Positions 46,648-56,244 of a stretch of DNA of 64,000 nt are shown in pieces. The position numbers and the translations under genes are program-made. The stretch's first letter is position 1. Each line of letters begins with the position of its first letter. The notes beneath the pieces are model-generated. The model made no database searches, had not been told where the DNA came from, and saw nothing but the letters and a program-made list of their open reading frames with translations. Source of the stretch: Flammeovirgaceae bacterium UBA976 (lineage in GTDB: Bacteria > Bacteroidota > Bacteroidia > Cytophagales > Cyclobacteriaceae); assembly GCA_002292365.1 (NCBI GenBank), contig DBBU01000044.1, positions 79,980-143,979 of the forward strand, given 5' to 3'.

Positions 46648-48084
46648 TTAATGCTGCCGTGCTTTATTGAGCTGTGCTTTAAATAAATTAATCTCATTCA
46701 TCCAAGTTTCTTCATTTTCAGCATCTTCATATAAATTATTTGCTTCTTGGTGGGCTTCAGTTATTTGCATCACCCATGAATCAATTTGTTGATCAATTTG
46801 CTCTGCTGACAAAGGTCCATTAATGAATTGTATTTTTCGTGTTTCATAGGTTTCGGTGTATTTTGTCCACCCTCGCGTAAGTTTATCACAGGCAGCAGAT
46901 TTTTGAGGTAGGCCCCAAGGCCCATATCCGAAAGGTTCGCAATCGTTTCGGGAAGCTCCCCATTGATCTGCAATCGGAGTTACTGGATTGGTGTTGGAAA
47001 GAATATTTTCAAAAGCATTGTCAAGATCCCATGGTATGAGATGAAGTTGCAAGTTTGAAGGTTCTTCATACCAATAATAATTATGATTGGTACAAACTCC
47101 CTCATTGCAGTACCAATGAAAGGCACCATCATCGTTTCGGATGAGTCGGTCTACCACTGCATATGAAACGATTTCGTTTGTATTCATATAGGCAGAAATG
47201 ATCTCCTGAAGATCTTCTTCACTGGCTGCAGCTATTTTTTGTCCGAAGTCTCGGATTAAGTCAACATTAGGATGATCGTTTTCGTTGGTCTTGAGCGCAT
47301 TGACATAATCATCAACGGGATAGGGCATGCCAGCGGAAGAGAGGGGCCAAATTTCCTTGTATAAATTTCCTTCATCATCATCAAAATTTTCTTTAATGAA
47401 TCGGCTGTCTATTTGTTCGACCAAGGCATAGACCCCAGTGTAGATTCCGTTAATATTTAATCTCGCATGCACCGCACGAGGAGCAGGAACTCCCATTTGC
47501 CTAAAAAGCCAATAACCTGCGCGCTCGTGCATTTGAGAGTCATCATTGTTCATTGAATGAAATTGAAGTTTTTTTTGTCCATAAAATTTTTCTGATCTCC
47601 CCCCCCAATTGATTTTAATTTTCATGGATAATTTTGTGCAAATTTTTGCGCCAGACGGTTCAAACAAATTGAGTCCATCAAGGCATCCCACAAAGGCACC
47701 AATAGAGCCTTTGTATCTAATCCCCACGGGGCTTACGGTGTCTTTTTCGAAAATTAACATTCCTTGAACATATTCTTCAGCTGTAGGATCTGCATTGAGC
47801 AGATTTAAATTTTCCTCTGATAGGACCAAATCAAATGTATGTAAACTTTCTTGATCAAAAATATACTCAGAGTCAATATTAAGATAATCCTCGCTGCCAT
47901 CAGGAGTAATGGTCAAGGGATCTTTGATGTCGCTTTCGGGTATCCCATTCTCTATAATGTCCGAATCGGCTGTAATTTCATCCTCAATAGTTTCAACCTT
48001 TGGAACCTCATCATTTTTGCAAGAGATGATGTTAGAAAATAAAATAAAAACTATAAACGCAACTATTTTACTTAGAGATGACAT
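46648..48084 (-). CDS. CotH kinase family lipoprotein
   Basis: A 478-residue exported protein with a lipobox (SNIISC, Cys22). Downstream is a CotH-type kinase domain with VGIRYKGSIGAF (about 125-136), the KLSMKIKINWGG segment, KKLQFHSMNND, YTGVYALVEQIDSRF and the HLIPWDLDNAF motif (about 345-355), the likely metal/catalytic part. CotH proteins are atypical secreted kinases; in this phylum they are often anchored at the cell surface. The coding strand has a G8 run (47599-47606) in NWGGRS. Convergent with the hydroxylase gene. Confidence 0.9.
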   Translation of the reverse strand: MSSLSKIVAFIVFILFSNIISCKNDEVPKVETIEDEITADSDIIENGIPESDIKDPLTITPDGSEDYLNIDSEYIFDQESLHTFDLVLSEENLNLLNADPTAEEYVQGMLIFEKDTVSPVGIRYKGSIGAFVGCLDGLNLFEPSGAKICTKLSMKIKINWGGRSEKFYGQKKLQFHSMNNDDSQMHERAGYWLFRQMGVPAPRAVHARLNINGIYTGVYALVEQIDSRFIKENFDDDEGNLYKEIWPLSSAGMPYPVDDYVNALKTNENDHPNVDLIRDFGQKIAAASEEDLQEIISAYMNTNEIVSYAVVDRLIRNDDGAFHWYCNEGVCTNHNYYWYEEPSNLQLHLIPWDLDNAFENILSNTNPVTPIADQWGASRNDCEPFGYGPWGLPQKSAACDKLTRGWTKYTETYETRKIQFINGPLSAEQIDQQIDSWVMQITEAHQEANNLYEDAENEETWMNEINLFKAQLNKARQH

Positions 48085-48146
48085 CAGAATAAGTGAATCA
48101 AGTCATAAATAATAAAATAAATGATTATAAAGATAACCTTCCCCCA

Positions 48147-48925
48147 TCATTTTTTCTTTTCTTTATAATGATTTATTGCAGTAATGGATTTTTTTCCAAT
48201 TGCCCCTATGGAGGCATAGTTCATGTAGTCGCTTATCCCGGTACCAAATGAAAAATCGAATTGTAAATTATCTTGTACCAAATACGTAAATCCCACATTA
48301 AAGTTGACTATAGGTTCTTTCAAATTTGATAGTATTCCGTAGGGCTTTATATATTGACATGGCTATTTAAACTGAATCCCAATGCAGTGCTATAGGTCAA
48401 ATCTCCCCTATCAAGACCAAAATAATTTCAAAACCAATAGCCGTATATTCATTGATTTGATGGGAAACAGAAAGTTTATTTATGGTTCCAAATGACCTAT
48501 GGTTGAGTCCGTAACTTCTTGCCGGTAATCTCGAATGAGAAAGCTAGGCTATATGGGTACGGCTTTGCGCTTTTCTATACAACTGAATTTTGGTTCTTAC
48601 TTTCTAAATCACTGATACCTTTTATTATTTTTTCTTAAAACCTAATTTGTTCAGTTTGACTGAGTATCTTCAATTCACATCGTCCACTGATTCCCTGCCT
48701 AAATAGGGTGGTAGGTGCCAGAAATTGTTGAATAGCAATGGAATGATCTCCTTCAAACCCAATTTGAAAGCCAGCTTCAATTTGCAAAGCACCCTTATCA
48801 ATGGTTGAATAACTCTCAGTTTGGTCTGGTCGATCGGTGATGATCTGGTCTGATCCTTGATGATTTAGGAGCGCAACAAAGCAAAAAGGAATCCAAAAAA
48901 TGTATCTTTTGATGACGTGATTCAT
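48147..48925 (-). pseudogene. Decayed outer-membrane transporter (MetA-pathway-of-phenol-degradation-like) gene
   Basis: Fragments of one protein appear in order but in different frames. The N-terminus (from ATG 48925) has a signal peptide and the family start IITDRPDQTESYSTIDKGAL, running to a stop at 48635. Next, in other frames, come GISDLE with TKIQLYRKAQSRTHIA and a stop, LPARSYGLNHRSFGTINKL, ALGFSLNSHVNI, and last NVGFTYLVQDNLQFDFSFGTGISDY to TGA at 48147-48149. At least three frameshifts and one nonsense codon are needed, so the gene is dead. The intact family forms outer-membrane barrels of unknown substrate. Confidence 0.8.
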
Positions 48926-49013
48926 CGAACTAAAAAAAGGGGTAAAGTGCAGAGTGTTATGATGGACCTCAAATGAATTGCTGCATATTTTATAAATTAA
49001 AGGTAAAATAAAA

Positions 49014-50039
49014 TTATGCATTTACCATTGGCACTACTTTTTTCCCAATTAATTCGATCGCATCTTTAAGTTCTTGATGAGACAAACCTGCATTGTCCAT
49101 TTGAAAACTAAATCTAGAGATGCCTCCCAAACTCTCGCTATGTCTTAATATTTTTTCGGATACTTCTTCAGGACTTCCTATAACTAAAGCACCTTTGGGG
49201 CCAATTTGCTGATTAAAATGGCTTCTGGTCACTGGAGGCCATCCACGCTCCTTTCCTATTCGGGTGAAGGTTTTCGCATAGCCGGGATAATAGCGATTTT
49301 GAGTAGTAAGACTATCTTTACCAACGTAGCCCAAAGAATGAAGACCGACCTTTAATGTAGCTGGGAGATGTCCTGCCTTTTCACCCGCCTCTCGATATAG
49401 GTCTACCAGCGGTCGAAATCGATGGGTTTCACCACCGATTATGGCAATCATGAGCGGCAGTCCCAAGGTTCCTGCACGTACAAATGAGGCAGGGGTACCG
49501 CCAACGCCCAGCCAAATCGGAAGTTTCGGTTGTAAAGGACGAGGATAAATAGATTGGTTTTGTAAAGAGGGCCGAAATTTGCCCTCCCAGGTGATGCTTT
49601 CGTGATCCCGTAGCTGAAGTAACAAGCCTAATTTTTCACTAAATAACGCATCATAATCAGATAAATTCAAGCCGAATAAAGCAAAGGATTCGGTAAAAGA
49701 ACCTCTTCCAACGACCATTTCCCCTCTTCCGCCAGAAATAAGGTCAAGTGTCGCGAAATTTTGAAAGACGCGAACAGGATCCGCAGCACTTAATACGGTG
49801 ACAGCGCTGGTCAGTTTTATGCTTTTTGTTTGTGCTGCCGCTGCCGCAAGTAATAGGGCAGGAGCGGAATCAAGAAACTCTTGACGGTAATGTTCACCAA
49901 TACCAAAGACATCCAATCCAACTTGGTCAGCAAATTTAATGCGATCTAAAAGTTCTTCTATGGCCAAAGCTGCATTTTTTGGAAGTAAATTTCCTTGATC
50001 CAAAGTGGCTGCTGCAAAACTATCTACTCCTATTTCCAT
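49014..50039 (-). CDS. LLM-class flavin-dependent oxidoreductase
   Basis: Luciferase-like monooxygenase fold, FMN- or F420-type by superfamily. The 341 residues show the barrel opening EIGVDSFAA, the GIGEHYRQEFLDSAPALLLAAAAA segment (about 47-69), TSAVTVLSAADPVRVFQNFATLDLISGGRGEM, and GVGGTPASFVRAGTLGLPLM. No partner flavin reductase is adjacent, so the substrate is unknown. It follows the decayed transporter gene downstream and leads a run of minus-strand enzymes. Confidence 0.87.
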   Translation of the reverse strand: MEIGVDSFAAATLDQGNLLPKNAALAIEELLDRIKFADQVGLDVFGIGEHYRQEFLDSAPALLLAAAAAQTKSIKLTSAVTVLSAADPVRVFQNFATLDLISGGRGEMVVGRGSFTESFALFGLNLSDYDALFSEKLGLLLQLRDHESITWEGKFRPSLQNQSIYPRPLQPKLPIWLGVGGTPASFVRAGTLGLPLMIAIIGGETHRFRPLVDLYREAGEKAGHLPATLKVGLHSLGYVGKDSLTTQNRYYPGYAKTFTRIGKERGWPPVTRSHFNQQIGPKGALVIGSPEEVSEKILRHSESLGGISRFSFQMDNAGLSHQELKDAIELIGKKVVPMVNA

Positions 50040-50156
50040 TTAATATTTTTTTAGTGATGATGAGAAAAGGCGGTAAGCTCGAAAATAATTTGCAGAAAGC
50101 AAACATTTCATTTTATTTAATGGAGGTAAGATAAGAAAGGAGTTTTTCAGGTGATT

Positions 50157-51092
50157 CTATTGCGTATTTAAAAATTGTAGGGTGTGGGCAACACTTTCAA
50201 AGGGACGCTCCTCCATGGGAACGTGTCCTGTTTCCTCCATAATTTGTACTTTTGCATGGGGGAGATACTTTGAAAATCGTTTAGCGTGAGCGACAGAGAT
50301 CCAATGATCATTCTGCCCCCAAAGAATTAAGGTGGGTGTCGTGATTAGTTGTAGACGCGCAGTATGATCGATCATGGGTTGGTTCGCTTTGGCGATGAAT
50401 GCTGCTCTATTACCCATTCTTAGGGTAAGATCATGGTATCTTTCAATCAGGGAGTCCGTGATTTTCTCTGTATCAAAATAGACTTCTTTTAGATTTTTTT
50501 CAATAAAATATTTTGGTGTGATTTTTCCTACTAATTGATTGATGAGGGGTGTTCTAGCCAGCTTAAAAACGAAAGGAATTTTTTCTACATCATAAAAACC
50601 AGCAGGATTAAGAAGTACTAATTTTTTTATTTTGTCAAGGTGATAAGAGGTGTAATACCAAGCGATCTGTCCTCCTAGTGAATTGCCAGCTAAATAAAGG
50701 CTATCGATAGCCAATTTGGTGAGAAATTGATTAAGAAAACGTGCATAGTATTCCATACTGTAATCATGATTGGCATTCGGGCCAGTCAATCCGAAAGCGG
50801 GCAAATCCATTCTGATTATTCGATGGGATTGAGTCAATACTTTGGTCCAATCCTCCCAGGTATGTAAAGAGGAACTGATACCATGGATGAGTACTATGGG
50901 CATACCTTGACCTTCGTCTCGATAATGAACCTTTAAGTCATCTATCCACATGAATTTTGAGGTATTATTGGTGTATTTTTTTTCAATGTATGCTTCGGGA
51001 AGGTCTGGAGTAATGCTCATACTAATACCCAACAAGACCAAGCTCACGCTCAAAATTAGACCTATGAAGAAATGCTTTCTTTTCAATATCAT
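50157..51092 (-). CDS. Membrane-anchored or exported alpha/beta hydrolase
   Basis: A 311-residue alpha/beta-hydrolase fold enzyme with a hydrophobic N-terminal segment (residues 8-26) that is an anchor or signal. The oxyanion HGISSS (70-75), the nucleophile elbow GNSLGG (Ser138), the acid in WGQNDHW (about 263), and the base in TGHVPMEE (about 290) form a complete triad. Substrate is not evident; esterase or dehalogenase-type relatives are equally possible. Located in a run of minus-strand hydrolases. Confidence 0.88.
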   Translation of the reverse strand: MILKRKHFFIGLILSVSLVLLGISMSITPDLPEAYIEKKYTNNTSKFMWIDDLKVHYRDEGQGMPIVLIHGISSSLHTWEDWTKVLTQSHRIIRMDLPAFGLTGPNANHDYSMEYYARFLNQFLTKLAIDSLYLAGNSLGGQIAWYYTSYHLDKIKKLVLLNPAGFYDVEKIPFVFKLARTPLINQLVGKITPKYFIEKNLKEVYFDTEKITDSLIERYHDLTLRMGNRAAFIAKANQPMIDHTARLQLITTPTLILWGQNDHWISVAHAKRFSKYLPHAKVQIMEETGHVPMEERPFESVAHTLQFLNTQ

Positions 51093-51157
51093 ACTCGGTT
51101 ATTTAATACTTTTTTTAAGGTTCATTTTAAATCCATATAACCCTTTTTGGTCTGATA

Positions 51158-52120
51158 TCATACCCCAAAAGAGGCCCAAAAATCAGCTTCCATAGCTTTT
51201 TCATTTATTTGAGAATAGATGATTACCTCACGTTTGAAATTGTCATCAGGGGTAATTACCTTTTTCTTTTGACACAAGTGAGGTCTAGCTAATGCTTGTA
51301 TCGCAGCCACGTCCCACATCGTCCAATGTTTTTTTTCAGGATCTGTTTCTTGCCAAAAACGATCATAATTTTCCCATAAGGTAACCAGATAATCAAAAAT
51401 GCCCCCCTTGCCTTTGAAGTATCGATCCACTTGTTTTTTATCAAAAACGAGGGCTTTGGAAGTGGTGGCTGTCATGATCTCAAGTTCTAAACCTTGAGTA
51501 TTTAACAATACATTTAAAGCATTTGGATCATTGTCTGTATTAAATTCTCTCTTACTCCATGTTTGATCTTCTATGTTGTACCAAAGTCCTAGGTAGCAAC
51601 ATCTCAATTTAGGTCGAATACTGGGATCTAAGAGGAGTGCCGAAGCAGTATTGGTGGCGGGTCCCAAGGTCAGTACGGTTAATTTTTCACCTTTAGGCAT
51701 TTTATGAGCTTCTTCAATGATCAGCTGGGCTGCAGGAGAGGGTTGAGCGCGGAACTGACTGACCATAGGGATATTGGATCCCATAGGATGTATGATATCT
51801 GATTTACCCATCAGTGCTAAGAGGTCCTCGTTCATTTGCTGACTGCGACCTACTGAATTATTAGGGGCATTTGCTTGGGTATGCCATTGAGCTGAGCAAA
51901 GCCCTTTGATATCGAATCCCGGTTCCACCAAAGCCCTTGCAATAGCAAAAGCATCATCTACCTCGTTGGCTGTATCGGCATCAATAATGAGGCTGATCGG
52001 AGTGACGTTATTTTTATTCTTTCCAGTGGTCTCATGGAAGGTAAGCGGACCCAGAAAGCTACCTGCGCACGCCCAAGTTAATTTTTCTAGAAATTTTCTA
52101 CGGTACAGATCTTTGATCAT
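51158..52120 (-). CDS. Nucleoside hydrolase family protein
   Basis: A 320-residue inosine-uridine-preferring nucleoside hydrolase-like protein. The N-terminal calcium motif is DADTANEVDD (residues 48-57), close to the family DTDxxxDD pattern. The N-terminus has RRKFLEKLTWACAG, a possible Tat-like or Sec signal. The family cleaves the N-glycosidic bond of nucleosides; the shorter C-terminal residues confirming the base are not certain. Exported location would suit scavenging of extracellular nucleosides. Confidence 0.85.
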   Translation of the reverse strand: MIKDLYRRKFLEKLTWACAGSFLGPLTFHETTGKNKNNVTPISLIIDADTANEVDDAFAIARALVEPGFDIKGLCSAQWHTQANAPNNSVGRSQQMNEDLLALMGKSDIIHPMGSNIPMVSQFRAQPSPAAQLIIEEAHKMPKGEKLTVLTLGPATNTASALLLDPSIRPKLRCCYLGLWYNIEDQTWSKREFNTDNDPNALNVLLNTQGLELEIMTATTSKALVFDKKQVDRYFKGKGGIFDYLVTLWENYDRFWQETDPEKKHWTMWDVAAIQALARPHLCQKKKVITPDDNFKREVIIYSQINEKAMEADFWASFGV

Positions 52121-52199
52121 CTTAATATTAAAATGGATGGATAAATAATTTGAGATACGGAGACCATCAGAAATTGATAAGATACTTTTAAAAAACTAA

Positions 52200-53780
52200 T
52201 TATTCTTTTTTTAAGGTGGGATATGTTATCCCAAGTTGCTCCATGTAAGAGTCATATTTTGTTTCATCGTAATAAAAAGGTTTCAGCTTGGGTGCAAAGT
52301 TTTCCATAATCATGGTATTTAGGTTTACGGCAGGCTCATCTTTTACGCCAACCATAGGGATGTATTTTTGCTTAGAGGCTTGTTCTTCATCAAAATATTT
52401 CCAAGCTTGTGAAACGAGTTCTGGTTTCAAGAGGAGATCAAGTAAGGTCATGGCTTCTACTTGTGCTCCTGAGATGACTCCTTTATGAGCAATGGGTGTA
52501 GCCATGGCAATGGCATTAGACCAATGATGACCTTGAAGACCTGGTATATTTGACGGATATCTTAAGGTAACCGTAGGCACTTTCCAAGAAATGTCTCCTA
52601 TATCGTCTGATCCACCACTTTTGGGTTCCGTGATAGGGAGTCCAATGGGATCTAATGCAACGGCAAGGCCATCGATTTCACTAGGGGAGTTTACTTGTTC
52701 TTGTACCACTTTGGCCAAATTCTGGTCGTCATCGCTCCATTCAGGTAATCCAACTTGCAAAATATTTTCATACATCGTTTCAGCGATGATCTTATTAAAA
52801 TGTCTTGGCCAGGCGGAGCCCAGAATTTTACTAGACAAAGTAGTTTGGGTCATCAGGGCCGCACCTGCAGCGACTTCATTGGCGCGTTCATACATTTGCA
52901 TGATTTTCGGATACGTAATTTCTCTAAAATAATACCAAATAGAAGCCTTAGAGGGAACAACATTGGGTTGATCTCCCCCATCTGTGATAACGGCATGAGA
53001 TCTGCCTAAGGGATGTAAATGCTCACGATTGTACTGCCAGCCAATATTCATAAGTTCAATGGCATCAGCGGCGCTCTTAGCACGCCAGGGCGCTCCAGCA
53101 GAGTGGGCAGATTCACCCGTAAATGTATATTCGACGGAGATCATACCCGTACCCGAAGCGGGTCCATAGGAGACGCCTAAGTTGTTGCTTACATGCGTAA
53201 AAATACATAGATCAACCTCATCAAAATATCCATCTCTGGTATAGTAGGCCTTGGTACCAAGTTGTTCTTCAGCAACTCCTGGCCAAATGACGAGGGTACC
53301 TTGTATATTTTCACGCGCCATAATCTCTTTAACTGCAAGAACTGCTATAATATTGAGAGGTGTGCCTGAATTATGGCCCTCTCCATGACCGGGAGCTCCT
53401 TTTACGATAGGATCATGATAAGCCACTCCAGGTTTTTGCGAAGCTTTGGGAATACAATCAATGTCACTTCCTATAGCAATCACGGGCTTACCGGAACCCC
53501 ATTTTGCCCACCAGGCAGTTGGAATTCCTGAGATACCATATTCAATTTCGAAGCCATTATTTTTAAGAATTCCTGTGAGGTATTTTGAAGTTTCAATTTC
53601 TTGAAAGCCTAATTCGGAAAAACTAAATACCTTATCCACCATGACTTGGGCCATTTTCGACTTGGACAGTACGTTTTCTCTTACTTCTTTTTTGAGTGCT
53701 TTGATTGAGGAATTTTTCTTTTGGGCGGCTACCGATGCAACTATCAAAATAGTGATTACGTATAAGTGTATTTTTTTCAT
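52200..53780 (-). CDS. M20-family amidohydrolase (AbgB-like), exported
   Basis: A 526-residue zinc peptidase-like enzyme with a signal peptide (MKKIHLYVITILIVASVAA). Metal-site segments are IAIGSDIDCIP (about 95-105), GHGEGHNSG (about 131-139), VAEEQLGTKAY, and HWSNAIAMATP near the C-terminus. The form resembles p-aminobenzoyl-glutamate hydrolase subunit B and other aminoacyl-aminohydrolases. The substrate is not certain and its usual partner AbgA is not adjacent. It sits in the minus-strand hydrolase run. Confidence 0.88.
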   Translation of the reverse strand: MKKIHLYVITILIVASVAAQKKNSSIKALKKEVRENVLSKSKMAQVMVDKVFSFSELGFQEIETSKYLTGILKNNGFEIEYGISGIPTAWWAKWGSGKPVIAIGSDIDCIPKASQKPGVAYHDPIVKGAPGHGEGHNSGTPLNIIAVLAVKEIMARENIQGTLVIWPGVAEEQLGTKAYYTRDGYFDEVDLCIFTHVSNNLGVSYGPASGTGMISVEYTFTGESAHSAGAPWRAKSAADAIELMNIGWQYNREHLHPLGRSHAVITDGGDQPNVVPSKASIWYYFREITYPKIMQMYERANEVAAGAALMTQTTLSSKILGSAWPRHFNKIIAETMYENILQVGLPEWSDDDQNLAKVVQEQVNSPSEIDGLAVALDPIGLPITEPKSGGSDDIGDISWKVPTVTLRYPSNIPGLQGHHWSNAIAMATPIAHKGVISGAQVEAMTLLDLLLKPELVSQAWKYFDEEQASKQKYIPMVGVKDEPAVNLNTMIMENFAPKLKPFYYDETKYDSYMEQLGITYPTLKKE

Positions 53781-53929
53781 GATTTTTTAACTCTAACGAG
53801 GTTCAACCTTTAAGGTAGTCTTTTCTTAGCTTTTTGTGGTATTGATTTTTATTCAAGTGGGTCAAATATTTTGTTGAAGGTAAATGAGATTGTTTACAGG
53901 CGAGGGCTGTGAAGGAATAATTCCTCTGA

Positions 53930-55750
53930 TCAATATCTTGTAAAGAAAATGTTCTTCAAATAAATAAAGCCACCATCAAATTGATCAGTACCCATCATAT
54001 AGATGGGGGCGGTGACATCTTCGAGATTTCCCTGTACGTTAAGGTCTTTGATCTTAAAAGTCATGTGCTGCCAGTCTTCATTGAGTGAATACGGCATATC
54101 AAATCCAAATGAAACATAATTATTGATTAACGTCCCTTCTGTATAATAACCCGTTTGAAATCCTAAATTAAAGGAGGATTTTGTAGTTCCTTTGATATCG
54201 AAATGAAGCTTTCCATTTTCGAAAAGTGATAAATTTTCTCCTTGGCCATTTCCTTGAATTTCAATGCCGGCACCCCACCAAGCGCCTGTTCCTGACTGCA
54301 GGATAATGACACCCTTTTCCGATATTGTTAATTGACAAGTACCTTCCCAAACATTTAATTTTAGAGGGGCGCTGGGATGGCCTGATTGTTGATTAAGAGC
54401 AGCATGACTGATAATGTATGCTTGCTCGGTTACCTTGTCGCCTAGCTTGCGAGTAGTATTTATTTTTGTAATTTCGTAAATGCCCAGGTCCTCTTGGGTC
54501 GGGGGTGGAAGTACTCCATGCATCATCGCTTTAACATTGCCCTCATGACTTTTCTTAATGGATTTTCCATTTCGAGTAAGTCCGGCATAATTACCGGCAT
54601 CTACTGCCTCCCACAAGGCGTACTTAGCGTGACCCTCTAGGGTAAACAATCCAAAATGATTTTCTGATCCTGTTGGATTTGCTCTGTCTTTCCACTCCTC
54701 ATCAAAGGCCTCAAAAAAGAAGCAGGTAATACTCAATTCCTGAGTCCATTCGTTGACTAACTCAAAATACTTCTTTTGCTTGTATTCATCAGCGGCTTTT
54801 GAACCATTTGATCCGTAATTAACAGAGGCAGTAGTAGCCCAACCCGTTTCTCCTATGTGAATGCTTTTATTGGGATTTAGACCTTCAGTATAACTGCGTG
54901 TTTGCTCATATTGTGTTTGGGCATAATTTTTTGCTCTCAGCATAGCCGCATCTATCTGTTCTTGTGGAGATAATGTTTGTCCATCTTTGGGAATGATCCA
55001 AAAATTAGGATTGTAATGCGTATCATGAAAGGGATAGGTATGTAAAGAAATAAAATCTACCGCCTTAATAAGTTTTTCTAAATCGGGGGTATGATAACTT
55101 TCATTACCTCCCCCCCATGATTCAAAATTATCCGAACTCGTAATCCATAACTGCTCTGGTAATGTTCCCGTTTCCTTGAGATTTTGTAAATAGTTTACCC
55201 ATTTTAGTATGATGCTTGGAGTCACGTAGTACTGCGATGCCCAGTGGACCATAGATTCATTGCCCACGGCGATCATTTTGATGATATTAGGGTATTTTTT
55301 AGCCCATTCGACGGCCTTTGCGATCTCTTGGGTATTTTGAATGAGATTGCCTTGACGGTGGTCGATCTCAGTTGTCCAAGCACCTTTACATTCGATCCAA
55401 GCACCTAGCATTACGTACATTTCAAAAGCAGGATCTTCTTTTTTCATCAGACTGATGGCCTCAAGTAAGCGAGAGGTCTCCTCAAATAATTGGGTATTGT
55501 AGGTTCTAATCAATTTTATTCCCATTGCCTCAAGAAGCCGCATGTCTTCTTTTATTTCGTTTATTGTGGGGGCAATGGTTCTTGTGTCATGGCGATAACC
55601 ACCGTAAGAAATCGCAGGATAGTCCTTATTTCCTAAAATTTGGGATGCGGTTACGAACGGGATTGGAGATTTTTTTTGGCTACAATGTACACCGAGGATG
55701 ACGATTGATCCTACATAACATAAGATCAAATAAAATTTTGATTGAATCAT
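53930..55750 (-). CDS. GH17-like glucanase lipoprotein
   Basis: A 606-residue surface lipoprotein (signal with Cys23 in GVHCSQ). The TIM-barrel of glycoside hydrolase family 17 is seen: YGGYRHDT near the front, the acid/base Glu in VGNESMV (about 162), and the nucleophile Glu in HIGETGWATT (about 298). The last 180 residues form a separate beta-rich domain, perhaps a carbohydrate-binding module. GH17 enzymes act on beta-1,3-glucan such as laminarin. A C7 run (55110-55116) encodes WGGGN. No SusC/SusD pair is adjacent, so it is not a typical PUL. Confidence 0.82.
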   Translation of the reverse strand: MIQSKFYLILCYVGSIVILGVHCSQKKSPIPFVTASQILGNKDYPAISYGGYRHDTRTIAPTINEIKEDMRLLEAMGIKLIRTYNTQLFEETSRLLEAISLMKKEDPAFEMYVMLGAWIECKGAWTTEIDHRQGNLIQNTQEIAKAVEWAKKYPNIIKMIAVGNESMVHWASQYYVTPSIILKWVNYLQNLKETGTLPEQLWITSSDNFESWGGGNESYHTPDLEKLIKAVDFISLHTYPFHDTHYNPNFWIIPKDGQTLSPQEQIDAAMLRAKNYAQTQYEQTRSYTEGLNPNKSIHIGETGWATTASVNYGSNGSKAADEYKQKKYFELVNEWTQELSITCFFFEAFDEEWKDRANPTGSENHFGLFTLEGHAKYALWEAVDAGNYAGLTRNGKSIKKSHEGNVKAMMHGVLPPPTQEDLGIYEITKINTTRKLGDKVTEQAYIISHAALNQQSGHPSAPLKLNVWEGTCQLTISEKGVIILQSGTGAWWGAGIEIQGNGQGENLSLFENGKLHFDIKGTTKSSFNLGFQTGYYTEGTLINNYVSFGFDMPYSLNEDWQHMTFKIKDLNVQGNLEDVTAPIYMMGTDQFDGGFIYLKNIFFTRY

Positions 55751-56244
55751 GAGCTACAAAATTGCAGTGTTTTTTGATTTGTTGAATAAAAATTTCCAAA
55801 AAACCCGAGTCTTATTTTTAGAGAGTCAAGAAGAGGACTAAATCGAAAGAATAGATTCATGATTTTTTTGTGAAGTGCTAAAATATTTTGACCAAAAATT
55901 TATGAAAAGGCTATTTTTTGATATTTAAATTGAAATTATTGGCGTTACCTTACTTTTTATTCTCAGGGTTTCAGAATAAAGCTAAAAAGTGAAATTTATT
56001 CCTAGTGAAATGTATTTAAAAACAGATCTTGGTTAGCCAATTGGTTCCAATGCAGCAATGATTTGAGACTTGAAGTATTCTAATTTTCAGATTTTGATCA
56101 TCCTTGAGTAAGGTAGGGGTTCATTAAGTGGTTTAATGATTTCCTGATTGTATTTGAACATTTTTAATTTTTCTTGGCAAAATTTAATCATTCATTTTCA
56201 TTTATGATAGCATTACTATTATATTTGCTAATTAAAATAACTAA
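55751..56244. other. 494-base intergenic region between the GH17 and TetR genes
   Basis: Divergent promoter region. It holds the TATATTTG element of the TetR gene at its right end. No further motif, gene remnant or repeat was recognised; an operator for the TetR protein is expected here but no palindrome stands out. Confidence 0.5.
56220..56227 (+). promoter_or_regulatory. TAnnTTTG -7 promoter element of the TetR-SulP cluster
   Basis: TATATTTG, exact consensus, 17 bases before the TetR ATG (56245). No TTTG at -33. Confidence 0.5.
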
